A DNA stretch of 28,726 nt from Pseudomonadaceae bacterium UBA836 (GCA_002296055.1 DBHE01000132.1:2173-30898); one strand, 5' to 3'; numbered from the stretch's first letter, positions 16,586-25,109 are shown. Notes: generated by a model from the sequence alone, not told the origin. Made by a program: numbers and translations.

Positions 16586-17026
16586 CTAGCCCATCCAGCC
16601 CAGCGTTGCGGCGGTCAACAGCAGATAGCGCCCGCCCTTGGCCACGGCGACAATCAGGGTGAAGCGCCACAGTGGCTCACGCATCACGCCGGCAACAATG
16701 GTCAGCGGGTCGCCGATAAAAGGGGCCCAGCTCAGTAGCAGTGACCAATAGCCCCAGCGGTGGTAGGCCGCCTGGGTGCGGGCCAGACGTTCGGGCGTCA
16801 GCGGAAACCAGCGGCGTTGTTGAAAGTGGGTAATGTAGCGGCCCAGCCACCAGTTGAGCATGGCGCCCAGCAGGTTGCCCGCGGTGGCAACCAGTAGTAC
16901 CGGCAGCGGGTCGTAGTGTCCGCTCAGCAGCATGGCTACCAAGGCGAACTCCGACTGCAATGGCAGTACGGTGGCGGCGCCCAGGGCGATCAGAAACAGG
17001 CCAATATAACTACTCAGCTCCCACAT
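16586..17026 (-). CDS. YqaA family (DedA/VTT-like) inner-membrane protein
   Basis: The chosen ATG has GGAG five bases upstream and gives 146 residues, close to E. coli YqaA (142). The longer in-frame start at 17158 would add 44 residues without a credible ribosome site. Hydrophobic segments include IGLFLIALGAATVLPLQSE, VLLVATAGNLLGAMLNWWLG and LLLSWAPFIGDPLTIVAGV. The glycine-rich LGAMLNWWLGRY and the PFIGDPLTIVAG re-entrant motif are family signatures related to DedA proteins. DedA relatives help move lipid carriers such as undecaprenyl phosphate across the membrane; whether YqaA does so is not known. It is divergent from the MFS gene. Confidence 0.88.
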   Translation of the reverse strand: MWELSSYIGLFLIALGAATVLPLQSEFALVAMLLSGHYDPLPVLLVATAGNLLGAMLNWWLGRYITHFQQRRWFPLTPERLARTQAAYHRWGYWSLLLSWAPFIGDPLTIVAGVMREPLWRFTLIVAVAKGGRYLLLTAATLGWMG

Positions 17027-17161
17027 GGGATCTCCAGCGAGACTCGGCGGGCCAGCATACCAGCCTGATGCGGTTTTCCGCGCGGTGGCCAGTAGAAATT
17101 GCTGGGTAGCGCGGCGTGGGCAATAAATCATTCCTAATTTCCAAAAATATCGAATCATCCC

Positions 17162-17190
17162 TTCACGATGGTCGGCAAAGCAGGAATAAT
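17162..17190 (+). promoter_or_regulatory. Candidate promoter for the MFS gene
   Basis: TTCACG (17162-17167) and AATAAT (17185-17190) are separated by exactly 17 bp, a good sigma-70 arrangement, and lie about 50 bases before the MFS start codon. Confidence 0.4.
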
Positions 17191-17238
17191 GGCGCGCTTT
17201 TCAACCTGCCGTAACGGCAACAGGTCCCAGGAGTACGC

Positions 17239-18486
17239 ATGTCCGAGCTGTCCACCGACCTATCTGATGCCTCTGTTCAAACCTCCGCTCAAACCCCTGC
17301 CCGCAGCCTGTCCTGGTTGATCTTGCTGGCGCTGGCGGTAGGTGGTTTTGGTATCGGTACGGGTGAGTTTGTCATCATGGGACTGATGCCCACCATTGCC
17401 GCAGATCTGGCGGTCACCGAGCCTCAGGTAGGGCATGTGATCAGCAGTTACGCGCTGGGCGTGGTGGTCGGGGCACCCATTCTGGCGATCTTTGGTGCCC
17501 GCTTGTATCGGCGTCACCTGCTGTTGCTGTTGATGGGCTTTTTCGCCCTGGGCAATCTGGCCAGTGCGCTGGCGCCCGATTACCACAGCCTTCTGCTGGC
17601 GCGCTTTGTTGCCGGCTTGCCGCATGGCGCCTACTTCGGTGTGGCGGCGTTGGTGGCGGCCTCGCTGGTGGCGCCCAACAAGCGCGCCGCTGCCGTTAGC
17701 CTGGTGATGCTGGGGCTGACCCTGGCGATTCTCTTGGGTAACCCGCTGGCTACCTTGCTTGGTCAACAGTTTGACTGGCGTTACGCCTTTGTCGCGGTGG
17801 CGGTAATCGCCTTGCTGACAGTGTTGTTGATTGCCTTGTTCCTGCCGCTGGAGCGGGGCGTGGCGCGCAGTAATCCGTTGGCGGAGTTGCAAGCCTTTCG
17901 GCGTATCCAGGTGTGGTATGCGCTGGGTATTGGGGCGATCGGCTTTGCTGGCATGTTCTGCGTGTTCAGCTATCTGGCGGTGACGCTGCTGGAGGTGACC
18001 GGCGTAGCGCCACTGGTGGTGCCGCTGGCGGTGGCAACCTTTGGCGCGGGCACCCTGGTGGGTAATCTGGCCGGTGGCTGGTTGTTTGAGCGGCTGCAGT
18101 TTGGCGCGGTGGGTGTGGTATTGCTGTGGAGCATTGGCGTGCTGCTACTGTTTCCCTTTGCCGTGCATACGCTGTGGAGCGCGCTGCTGGCGGCCTTTTT
18201 GGTTGGCACCATGGTGGCATTGTCGCCGCCGCTGCAGACCCGCCTGATGGATGTGGCGGCCGATGCCCAGACGCTGGCAGCCGCATCACACCACGCGGCG
18301 TTCAACGTCGCCAACGCGCTAGGCCCGTGGCTCGGCGGGCTGGCGATCAGCGCTGGGTTGGGCTGGACGGTGACCGGCTACGTGGGCGCCGGCACCGCGC
18401 TGATCGGCCTGTTGCTGTTTGTGTTGGCCTGGCGCCGTGAGCAGCGCCACCCCGAGGAGCTGTTGCCTCAGGACGCGGCGGCCTGA
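17239..18486 (+). CDS. MFS transporter, DHA1 (AraJ/YdhP-like) efflux family
   Basis: A 415-residue, twelve-helix major facilitator. The first helix carries the family hallmark GTGEFVIMGLMPTIAADL, followed by the loop 2-3 region GARLYRRHLLLLLMGF, LARFVAGLPHGAYFGV on helix 4, and LGNPLATLLGQQFDWRYAF near helix 5-6. This pattern is that of the AraJ/YdhP/CmlA-like drug and sugar exporters that use the proton gradient. No substrate can be named. The N-terminal ~28 residues are Ser/Thr-rich and cytoplasmic. The ATG follows a clear GGAG. Its last 19 bases overlap the end of the convergent glutathione transferase gene. Confidence 0.9.
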   Translation: MSELSTDLSDASVQTSAQTPARSLSWLILLALAVGGFGIGTGEFVIMGLMPTIAADLAVTEPQVGHVISSYALGVVVGAPILAIFGARLYRRHLLLLLMGFFALGNLASALAPDYHSLLLARFVAGLPHGAYFGVAALVAASLVAPNKRAAAVSLVMLGLTLAILLGNPLATLLGQQFDWRYAFVAVAVIALLTVLLIALFLPLERGVARSNPLAELQAFRRIQVWYALGIGAIGFAGMFCVFSYLAVTLLEVTGVAPLVVPLAVATFGAGTLVGNLAGGWLFERLQFGAVGVVLLWSIGVLLLFPFAVHTLWSALLAAFLVGTMVALSPPLQTRLMDVAADAQTLAAASHHAAFNVANALGPWLGGLAISAGLGWTVTGYVGAGTALIGLLLFVLAWRREQRHPEELLPQDAAA

Positions 18487-19085
18487 TCGTTCAGCTCGCG
18501 CGCGCGCTCGGCGGCCGGCCTGGCGTTGGCGGCCGCGACAAACTCGGCAAAGCCGGGGCGTGCTTCGATGTTGCCCTGCATCAGTCCCCAGCCAAGTTGC
18601 GCAGCGAGGTAGAGGTCGGCGGCGGTGAAGTGATCGCCGCATAGCCACGGCCCGCCCAGCAGCGCCTGCTCCAGGGTGTCCAGGCAGTCGCTCAGCGAGC
18701 CGAAGCCGAGCATGCGCTCTTGCCCCGGTTCGGCGCGCCAACCCAGTGTGTTGGCGGTCACCGCCTGTTCCAGCGGACCAGCGGTAAAAAACAGCCAGCG
18801 CAGATAGGCCGCCCGGCGCGGATCATCAACCGGTGGCGCTAGTTGGGCGCGCGGGAAGCGGTCTGCCAGGTAAGCGCAGATGGCCGCGCACTCGGTGATC
18901 AGCAGGTCACCGTGCACCAGTGCCGGCACCTTGCCCATCGGGTTGATGGCACGGTAGTGGGGGCTTTTCATCTCTTCGCCGTAGTCGATCCACACGGTCT
19001 CGTACGGGGTATGCAGTTCTTCAAGCATCCAGTGCACCAGCCGGCCACGGGATTGCGGGTTGCTGTAGAGCGTCAGTCCATGCAT
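18468..19085 (-). CDS. Glutathione S-transferase family protein
   Basis: 205 residues with the usual two domains. The N-terminal thioredoxin fold starts LTLYSNPQSRGRLVHWMLEE, with candidate catalytic Ser8 or Ser12. The cis-proline loop is NPMGKVPAL (48-56). The gamma-glutamyl binding turn reads ITECAAICAYLADRF, with Cys66 where most family members have Ser after Glu. The C-terminal helical domain includes GPWLCGDHFTAADLYLAAQL, the N-capping box region. It should be cytosolic and use glutathione; the co-substrate is unknown. AAGGAG sits 8 nt before the ATG. The TauE-type gene lies 49 nt upstream on the same strand, so the two may be co-transcribed. The 3' end overlaps the MFS gene by 19 nt. 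Confidence 0.92.
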   Translation of the reverse strand: MHGLTLYSNPQSRGRLVHWMLEELHTPYETVWIDYGEEMKSPHYRAINPMGKVPALVHGDLLITECAAICAYLADRFPRAQLAPPVDDPRRAAYLRWLFFTAGPLEQAVTANTLGWRAEPGQERMLGFGSLSDCLDTLEQALLGGPWLCGDHFTAADLYLAAQLGWGLMQGNIEARPGFAEFVAAANARPAAERARELNDQAAAS

Positions 19086-19134
19086 GGGTGTCTCTCCTTG
19101 TTTGCTGCATCCAAGGATAGACGCAGTTTGCCGA

Positions 19135-19920
19135 TCAGGTCATCAATACCTTGCCCAGGCCAACGGCGCTGGTGACCAGCAGGGTGACGCCCAGTACCCG
19201 GAAGAAGTGCCCGCTATCGTCGTGCAGCATACGATTGTGAAAGCGCAAGCCGATCAGGTGGCCGACGGTGACACACGGCAGCAGCCACAGGTGGTGGATC
19301 AGCTGCAGGTCCACGCCGGCCCAGACGAAGGCGGCCATCTTGATAGAGACCAGTACGAACCAGAGTACGAACAGAGTATCGCGCAGTTTCTCGCGGGCGA
19401 TATGTTGCGCGGCGACGGCGATAATCAGCGGCGCGCCAATCAGTGAGGTACCGCTGATATAGCCGCCCAGCATCAGGAACAGCGTATCCAGCCAGCGGCT
19501 GTTGCTGCGAAAGGGGCGGTTGAAGATGTATGACAAGGCGTAGCCGGAGACGATGACAAAGATGATCAGGCTCATGATCTGCGGTGGCAGGGTCAGCAAC
19601 CCAAACACGCCGATCAGCTTGGGGATCATCATCACCGCCAGCATGTGCCCCAGATAGCGCCAGTCGACGGTGCCGCCGGTGGTCTCTGGCTGGGCGCTGT
19701 CCGTGCTGCGTCGGCGGTTGTTGAGAAACACCGTCAGGAAGGAGAACAGCAGCAGGTGGGCGGCAATCAGCGGCAGGAAGACCAGCGGGTCATCGTGCAC
19801 CAGCAGTAGAAAGGGCAACGACAGCACCGCGCCGCCAAAGCCCAGTCCCGAGCGCACAAAGCCACTCCACACAAAGATCAGACCGATCAACGCATATTGC
19901 ATGAAACTCAGATCGGTCAT
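19135..19920 (-). CDS. TauE/SafE (TSUP) family sulfite/anion exporter-like membrane protein
   Basis: 261 residues, very hydrophobic, with about eight predicted membrane helices in two related halves. WSGFVRSGLGFGGAVLSLPFLLL near the N-terminus (the motif core is GLGFGGA) and GYISGTSLIGAPLIIAVAAQH in the second half are the paired glycine-rich signatures of the family. TSUP proteins export sulfite, sulfoacetate or related anions; the substrate here cannot be told. An extended loop near residue 75 (NNRRRSTDSAQPETTGG) is probably cytoplasmic. It precedes the glutathione transferase gene on the same strand by 49 nt, and a sulfur or detoxification link is possible but unproven. Confidence 0.88.
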   Translation of the reverse strand: MTDLSFMQYALIGLIFVWSGFVRSGLGFGGAVLSLPFLLLVHDDPLVFLPLIAAHLLLFSFLTVFLNNRRRSTDSAQPETTGGTVDWRYLGHMLAVMMIPKLIGVFGLLTLPPQIMSLIIFVIVSGYALSYIFNRPFRSNSRWLDTLFLMLGGYISGTSLIGAPLIIAVAAQHIAREKLRDTLFVLWFVLVSIKMAAFVWAGVDLQLIHHLWLLPCVTVGHLIGLRFHNRMLHDDSGHFFRVLGVTLLVTSAVGLGKVLMT

Positions 19921-19949
19921 GGGTACCTGCCAGTAGAAAATGGCTGGCC

Positions 19950-19955
19950 AGTATA
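19950..19955 (-). promoter_or_regulatory. Possible -10 box for the TauE-type gene
   Basis: On the minus strand TATACT (19955-19950) is a near-consensus -10 box about 30 bases upstream of the start codon. No good -35 is seen at the right spacing, so an activator may be needed, or the match may be chance. Confidence 0.3.
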
Positions 19956-20004
19956 CGCGGGGCGCTGTCCGGCGGGCGTTGCCTGCACGGATACGCTCTG
20001 TTCC

Positions 20005-20811
20005 CTAGCCGCTGCGATCCAGCGCCAGGTCGGTGTGGCTGTAGAGTCGAAAGCTGCGGCTGGTGTCTGCGTAGTCCCAGCGGGCGACGGCGCAGGCGTG
20101 AAAGGGGCCGTCGGTGCTGTGCTCGATCAGGTTGACCGAGTTGGGTACCTCGCCGCGTACCCGCGACGACAGCGCAGTGCCGGCCTGGGCGGTCCAGGCT
20201 TGGCGGGTGCTGTGCTGTCCGTTGAGCGGGCGGACATAGGGTAGGTGAATGTGCCCGGCCAGCAATAGGTCCAGGCCAGCATCCACCCAGCGAGGCACCA
20301 CCTGATCGCCGCCGATCAGCAGGTTGCTGCGGTCCGAGCTTTCGACGGCGCGTACCGGGTGGTGCTGCATCACAATACGCAGCTGGCGGGCACTGGCCTG
20401 TTGTAGGCGGTGCTCTACCCGCTGGATTTGCGCGCTGGTCAGCTCGCCGTTCTTGTGACGGTCCGGGCGCGATGAGTTGACCCCAACAACCAGTAGGCGG
20501 TCGGTTTCCAGCAGCGGCTCCAGGTCAGCGGCAAAGTTGTCCTGGTAATGTCCGTAGGGCCGCAACAGGCGCTTGAAGGGGTTGAACAGCGGCATGTCGT
20601 GGTTACCGGGCACTGCCAGCATGGGGATTCCCAGTTGCTCCATGAAGCGCCGGGCCTGGCGAAACTGCTGGGGACGAGCGCGTTGGGTGATGTCGCCGCT
20701 GAGCAGTGCCAAAGAGGGGCGTTGCTCGCGCACCAGCTGCAGCAGGGCGTTCATCACCTCGGCCTGCTCGGTGCCGAAGTGCGGGTCGGACAGATGCAGG
20801 ATACGAGTCAT
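20005..20811 (-). CDS. Metallophosphoesterase (calcineurin-like, class III cyclic-nucleotide-phosphodiesterase-like)
   Basis: 268 residues with the complete two-metal set in order: DPH near residue 9, GDITQ near 39, GNHD near 69, QHHP near 150 and GHIH near 195. It should hydrolyse a phosphomono- or phosphodiester in the cytoplasm; no signal peptide is present. The arrangement resembles CpdA-like phosphodiesterases, but the substrate is not certain. Its ATG overlaps the TGA of the upstream lipid-kinase gene by four bases (ATGA), indicating coupled translation and probably linked function. Confidence 0.92.
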   Translation of the reverse strand: MTRILHLSDPHFGTEQAEVMNALLQLVREQRPSLALLSGDITQRARPQQFRQARRFMEQLGIPMLAVPGNHDMPLFNPFKRLLRPYGHYQDNFAADLEPLLETDRLLVVGVNSSRPDRHKNGELTSAQIQRVEHRLQQASARQLRIVMQHHPVRAVESSDRSNLLIGGDQVVPRWVDAGLDLLLAGHIHLPYVRPLNGQHSTRQAWTAQAGTALSSRVRGEVPNSVNLIEHSTDGPFHACAVARWDYADTSRSFRLYSHTDLALDRSG

Positions 20812-21770
20812 GCGCGCTCCCGCTGGCTGTCGTCACGGGGCACCAGCAGCGGCAGTGGCTGATCGGCCACCTGAAACAGCAAAGGCGACTGCATCCAGCA
20901 GATTTCGCCATCCATCGCCACCTTCACCCGGCGCCGGCGGTGACCCAGGCGCACGCGCATGCGCCTGAAGCCAAAGCTGCTGACCTGATCGGCGTCGCCC
21001 ATGCGGCTCAGCAGGCCGCGCAGCACCATGCCGTAGAGCGCCAGGGTGCCAAGCGGACGGGCGGTGATGGCAACCAGTTGGCCGTGCTGCAGGCGTGACT
21101 GCTCGTCAATGCCGATATGCTCCAGCTGCAGTGCGTTGTTGTCGACCACGATGGTTTGGGTGCGCAGGTGGCGCAGTTGCTCGCGGGTTTCCAGCTGCAC
21201 GCTGAATTGACGGTGCGCGCGGGTAAGTGTGACCAGTGCGGACCAGAGCGCCACCCAGCGGCTGCGGCCGTAGCGTTGCTTGCAGGCCTCGCGGTCTTCC
21301 AGCAGGTCTGGATATAAACCGAGGCTGGCGTTGACCAGAAACACGCGACCGTTGAGCAGGCCCACCTGCACGGGCTCGATGACAGCATCGAGCAGGCAGC
21401 GGGTCGCTGTTTCAGTGTCTTGGGAGATGCCGTAGGTGCGGCCAAAATAGTTGAAGGTGCCCTGCGGCAGGATGCCGAAGGGTACGTCTGAGCCAAGGAC
21501 CACATTGGCGACAGCGTTGAGGGTGCCGTCACCGCCGGCAGCAATCACGGCGCCCTGCTCACTGCGGGCGCGCTCCAGTGCTTGGCGCGCGGTGCTGTCC
21601 AGGTCCTTGCCGCCACGCACGCTGAACATCTCGAAACGCCGGCCGGCTGTCTCCAGTACCTGGCGAATGCTGTCTTCTACCTCATTTCCCCGGTGGCTGC
21701 CGGAGCCGGTGTTGAGCACAATGAACAGCGGCGCTTGCGCTGCCAATGGCGTCCCTGCGGTGGTGTTCAT
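20808..21770 (-). CDS. Diacylglycerol kinase-like lipid kinase (DAGK catalytic domain)
   Basis: 320 residues. The nucleotide-binding signature GGDGT (79-83) lies in VIAAGGDGTLNAVANVV, followed by FGILPQGTFNYFGRTYGI and VNASLGLYPDLLEDRE, all typical of the DagK/YegS/BmrU catalytic fold. The last third is the beta-rich domain, ending in VKVAMDGEICWMQSPLLFQV with the conserved DGE. Such enzymes phosphorylate diacylglycerol or related lipids; here the NYFGRTY variant of the usual NxxAR motif leaves the lipid open. GAGGA precedes the ATG. It is the first gene of a two-gene unit with the metallophosphoesterase, overlapping it by 4 nt. Confidence 0.9.
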   Translation of the reverse strand: MNTTAGTPLAAQAPLFIVLNTGSGSHRGNEVEDSIRQVLETAGRRFEMFSVRGGKDLDSTARQALERARSEQGAVIAAGGDGTLNAVANVVLGSDVPFGILPQGTFNYFGRTYGISQDTETATRCLLDAVIEPVQVGLLNGRVFLVNASLGLYPDLLEDREACKQRYGRSRWVALWSALVTLTRAHRQFSVQLETREQLRHLRTQTIVVDNNALQLEHIGIDEQSRLQHGQLVAITARPLGTLALYGMVLRGLLSRMGDADQVSSFGFRRMRVRLGHRRRRVKVAMDGEICWMQSPLLFQVADQPLPLLVPRDDSQRERA

Positions 21771-21918
21771 GTGGTCCTCGTTGGCCCGGTATAGGGCGGC
21801 GTATCAGGGCTGATTTCCGATTTAGTCTGGCGTTCGCGGGCAAGGTTCCCGGCAGCGCGGCGGGGGCTGCGTTATGCTTGCCGCTGTATTGACCGCAGTT
21901 TTGGGGGATGTAGTACAT

Positions 21919-23349
21919 ATGACGAGCCTTTCAGCGTTGTTTTCCCTGCCGCAGCAAAGCCTCGAGCGGCGCCGTATGGTGCTGGGGTTACTGTTGATGG
22001 TCGCGCTGGTCTCCGGTGCCACACTCTTTGGTGTGCTGACTCGGCCGGTGGGCTTTCTTGCCGCCCTCTGGCCGGCCAATGCGCTGCTGCTGGGGCTGAT
22101 GCTCAGGCTGCCATGGCTGTTCTGCCCGTTGGGTTGGGTGGTGGCGTTGGTCGCCTACCTGCTGCCGGATCTGGTGCTGGGTACCGCAGTGGGGCGCTCG
22201 GTGGCGCTGGCTCTGTCCAATCTGGCCTTTGTGGCTGTGGGCGCAGCAATATTTCGACGCTTCAACCCTGGTGAGGCGAGTCTGGATACGCCCGCGGTAG
22301 TGCTGCACGTTCTGCTCGCCTGTATCGGCGGTGCGCTGGCCGCGACCCTGTGCGGCAGCCTGTTGGTGCGCGCTGCAGCGCCAGAAATGTTCAGCGCCGG
22401 CATGCTGCACATGGCCGGGTTCTGGTTCAGCTCCGAACTGGTCAACGGCATTCTTTTTCTACCGCTGATGCTGGTGCGGTTTGAGCGTCGAGGCGTGTTG
22501 ACCAACGCGCGTCAGATAGCGCCGCACAGCTTGCCACTGATTCTGCTGTGCGTTTCGCTGCTGCTGGCCGTGCAGCTCGATGGTCCAGGCCGCATGGGGC
22601 TGCCGGTGCCTGCACTGTTGTGGTGTGCCCTGAGCTACTCGGTCACCACCACAGCGTTTCTATCCTCCCTGACCAGTTTGCTGATGATGTCGCTAATCAG
22701 CGGCACCCTGACGGGGGAGGCGGTATCGCACGCCTATCTGGACGCATTGTTCTCCACCCGCTTGGGCATTGCGCTGATTGCGTTGGGGCCTTTGACCGTT
22801 GGCTGCGTGAACACGGCGCGTAACGACCTGCTGCAGCGCTATCAGTATTTGGCCAGCCATGACCACCTGACGGGTGTGCTGGACCGTGGCGGCTTTGTCG
22901 GCCGGGCGCAGCCGCTGCTCAATCTGGCCCGCGAGCGCCAGGACTCGGTGGCCCTGATGTTACTGGATATCGACCACTTCAAATCGGTCAACGACACTCA
23001 TGGCCATGCAGCCGGCGATCTGGTGCTGCAGGAGTTTGCGAGGATAGTTGAGCAATCGCTGCGCAAGCAGGACATCTTCGGACGCACTGGTGGCGAGGAG
23101 TTTTCCGTGATGGTCGAAGGGGTCAATCTGCAGGTGGCCCAGGCGATGGCCGAGCGAATATTGCGCAGTGTGGCGGAGCACCCGGTGGCGTTAGCTGATG
23201 GCGGCCCGTTGCACGTGACCGTCAGCATCGGTCTGGTGTGGTACGAGACGCCCACCAGCGACGAGCTTGACCAGCTACTGCAACAGGCTGATGCCGCGCT
23301 TTACACTGCCAAGGCCGAAGGGCGCAACCGGGTCGTACTGGCCGGTTGA
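21919..23349 (+). CDS. MASE1-GGDEF membrane diguanylate cyclase
   Basis: About 476 residues. The first ~300 are a multi-helix MASE1-type membrane sensor (TRPVGFLAALWPANALLLGL, then FWFSSELVNGILFLPLML). The GGDEF domain starts at ASHDHLTGVLDRGGF. The active loop is GGEEF (391-395), with RKQD (382-385) five residues before it as an intact I-site. LLDIDHFKSVNDTHGH holds metal-binding residues. It should be an active inner-membrane c-di-GMP synthase with an unknown signal. I chose ATG 21919, which has GGGGGA about 10 nt upstream; ATG 21874 would add 15 residues. It is divergent from the lipid kinase and is the third diguanylate cyclase in the window. Confidence 0.9.
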   Translation: MTSLSALFSLPQQSLERRRMVLGLLLMVALVSGATLFGVLTRPVGFLAALWPANALLLGLMLRLPWLFCPLGWVVALVAYLLPDLVLGTAVGRSVALALSNLAFVAVGAAIFRRFNPGEASLDTPAVVLHVLLACIGGALAATLCGSLLVRAAAPEMFSAGMLHMAGFWFSSELVNGILFLPLMLVRFERRGVLTNARQIAPHSLPLILLCVSLLLAVQLDGPGRMGLPVPALLWCALSYSVTTTAFLSSLTSLLMMSLISGTLTGEAVSHAYLDALFSTRLGIALIALGPLTVGCVNTARNDLLQRYQYLASHDHLTGVLDRGGFVGRAQPLLNLARERQDSVALMLLDIDHFKSVNDTHGHAAGDLVLQEFARIVEQSLRKQDIFGRTGGEEFSVMVEGVNLQVAQAMAERILRSVAEHPVALADGGPLHVTVSIGLVWYETPTSDELDQLLQQADAALYTAKAEGRNRVVLAG

Positions 23350-23353
23350 GCGT

Positions 23354-24058
23354 TCAGGTTGCTGCCTGCAGCTTGGGGCGGCAACCGGGCAGGTCGGCCA
23401 CCAGCAACGCGAGCGCGCTGCCCAGCGCGGCGCCGGCGATGACGTCGGTGGGCCAGTGCACGCCCAGAACCATGCGAGAAAGCGCCATCAGCGCGATCCA
23501 GCAACCAGCCGTTATCGCCGCAGCGCGCCGCCAGTCGGGTCGCAGTCGGCCGACCACCAGCGCCAACGCCACGGCGCAACTTGCTGTGCCCAGAGTGTGA
23601 CCGCTCGGGAAGCTGAAGTTGCTGACCTCCAGGGTCGGCCATAGCGCCGGACGGGGACGGCCAAACAGCGCTTTCAGCGCCAGGGTCAGCGCTGCGCCGC
23701 CGAGCCCGCTCAGGCTGAGCAGCAGCGCTTCGCGGCGCCAGCCTTTGAGCACTAGCCACAGGCTGCTCAGGGCAATCAGCGGGGTGAGAAACAGGGCCGA
23801 GCCGCTGTGGGTGAACAGGGTAAAGGCGGCCACGACGTGATCGGGCAGCAAGGCCCGCAGGCCCAGCAGTAGCTGTTGGTCGATGTTGGCACTGGCACCA
23901 TTAAGCATTAACGCACTGGTGAGCAGGGCCAGGCAGGCCAGTCCGCGTATTGCCGTCACGTAGTGCGGCGGCTCGCTGGGCGTGGGCGGGGTGCGCAGGG
24001 CTGCCAGCAGACAGGCGCCGGTAGCCAGCAGCAGCGGCAGTAGCCAGGGCGTGGTCAT
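23354..24058 (-). CDS. PAP2 superfamily membrane phosphatase
   Basis: 234 residues with about six hydrophobic helices. The three phosphatase motifs are in order: KALFGRPRP (the KxxxxxxRP block), FPSGHT (PSGH) and SRMVLGVHWPTDV (SRxxxxxHxxxD), giving the catalytic histidines and binding arginines. The active site of this family faces the periplasm and removes phosphate from lipids such as phosphatidic acid, lyso-PA or undecaprenyl pyrophosphate. The particular substrate is unknown. It lies 51 nt downstream of the lipoprotein gene on the same strand, and its 3' end is four bases from the convergent MASE1-GGDEF stop. Confidence 0.92.
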   Translation of the reverse strand: MTTPWLLPLLLATGACLLAALRTPPTPSEPPHYVTAIRGLACLALLTSALMLNGASANIDQQLLLGLRALLPDHVVAAFTLFTHSGSALFLTPLIALSSLWLVLKGWRREALLLSLSGLGGAALTLALKALFGRPRPALWPTLEVSNFSFPSGHTLGTASCAVALALVVGRLRPDWRRAAAITAGCWIALMALSRMVLGVHWPTDVIAGAALGSALALLVADLPGCRPKLQAAT

Positions 24059-24109
24059 GGCGCACGCTCTCGTAGGGGGCGCGCGCTGGCGTGGTGTCGG
24101 CGCAAGCCG

Positions 24110-24943
24110 TTAGAAGGTGTACGTGCCGGGCGTCGGGTCCAGCGCTGGCGGCAGTGCTGGCGTGATAGCCGGCGCGGGCGTTGGCGTGGGGGGCGGTGGC
24201 GCCACCGGTTCCGGTTCGCTGACCGCCAAGTGCTCAGCCAGAGTCGCGGCCCACAAGCGCTCGAATTCACCCACGAAGGTGTGGAAGCTGGCCGCCTCGG
24301 CCCGCTGGCGAGCGGAGTCTATGGCGTCCTGGCTGTTCCACACGGTTGCGCGTTGGGATTCGCGCTCTGTTGCTTCGGCTGCGCCGTAGATGAAGCCAGT
24401 ACGCACGTCGACCAGCAGGGCCGAGGTGGTGGCACTGACGAAGGCCTGCTTGTTCGGCAGGAAGCCAAGCGTCACGGCCGACAGCGGACCCAGTGTGGTG
24501 CTCTCCACATTGAAGCTGGTGTCCAGTGTGTATACCAGCAGCAGGTCGGCCTTCAGGCGGGCGGCGCCCAGGCGCAGGTCGCGCAGGGTATTGAGCTCAA
24601 GGGGCAGAATTAGCCGGGTCATGGATGCTACGGCGCTCAGCTGCTCCTGGTTTGCCAGCCGCTCAAGGTCGTCGGCGCTTTCTATGTCGCGCGTGGTGAC
24701 CACGCTGAACTGACCGCTGCCATAGCTGTCAGCGGTCAGCGAGTGGTAACCGGACGATTGCACGCGCACTACTGCCAAGCGGGCAGGAAACTGGGCGGCA
24801 GGCTCCAGCGACATCAGTTCACTGATATCGCCGTCGCCCAGGGTAGACATGTTTACCCCGGCTGCCGGCGTGGTATAGGTCGCGCAGCCTTGCAGGGTCG
24901 CCAGACCCAAGGCAAGCAGGAAGGCGAAAAGACGTCGATTCAT
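24110..24943 (-). CDS. Predicted lipoprotein of unknown function
   Basis: 277 residues from ATG 24943, which has AAGGAAA about 10 nt upstream; the longer frame to 25075 has no such support. The N-terminus MNRRLFAFLLALGLATLQGC is a lipoprotein signal with Cys20 as the acylated residue. There is no Asp at +2, so outer-membrane sorting is expected. The mature part has no motif I recognise. It contains alternating strands such as LAVVRVQSSGYHSL and ADLLLVYTLDTSFN, which recall the TolB-N-like or curli-CsgG-like domains that build assembly lipoproteins, but the resemblance is weak. The last ~35 residues are a Pro/Thr/Ala-rich tail that probably reaches into the periplasm or binds the wall. It precedes the PAP2 gene. 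Confidence 0.75.
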   Translation of the reverse strand: MNRRLFAFLLALGLATLQGCATYTTPAAGVNMSTLGDGDISELMSLEPAAQFPARLAVVRVQSSGYHSLTADSYGSGQFSVVTTRDIESADDLERLANQEQLSAVASMTRLILPLELNTLRDLRLGAARLKADLLLVYTLDTSFNVESTTLGPLSAVTLGFLPNKQAFVSATTSALLVDVRTGFIYGAAEATERESQRATVWNSQDAIDSARQRAEAASFHTFVGEFERLWAATLAEHLAVSEPEPVAPPPPTPTPAPAITPALPPALDPTPGTYTF

Positions 24944-25109
24944 CGGCGCAGCGTTTCCTTGAAGATGGGAGGTGGGCGGAGAGGCTGTGCAGCAACAGCA
25001 GGCCCGAAAAGGAGCAATGGTAACGCGTTGGCGCTCAGGCAACAATCGACCGCTCTGCTTTCCAAGCGCGTACACTGTCGGTCTTTGAATAACTGACAGG
25101 TAGCTTGTC

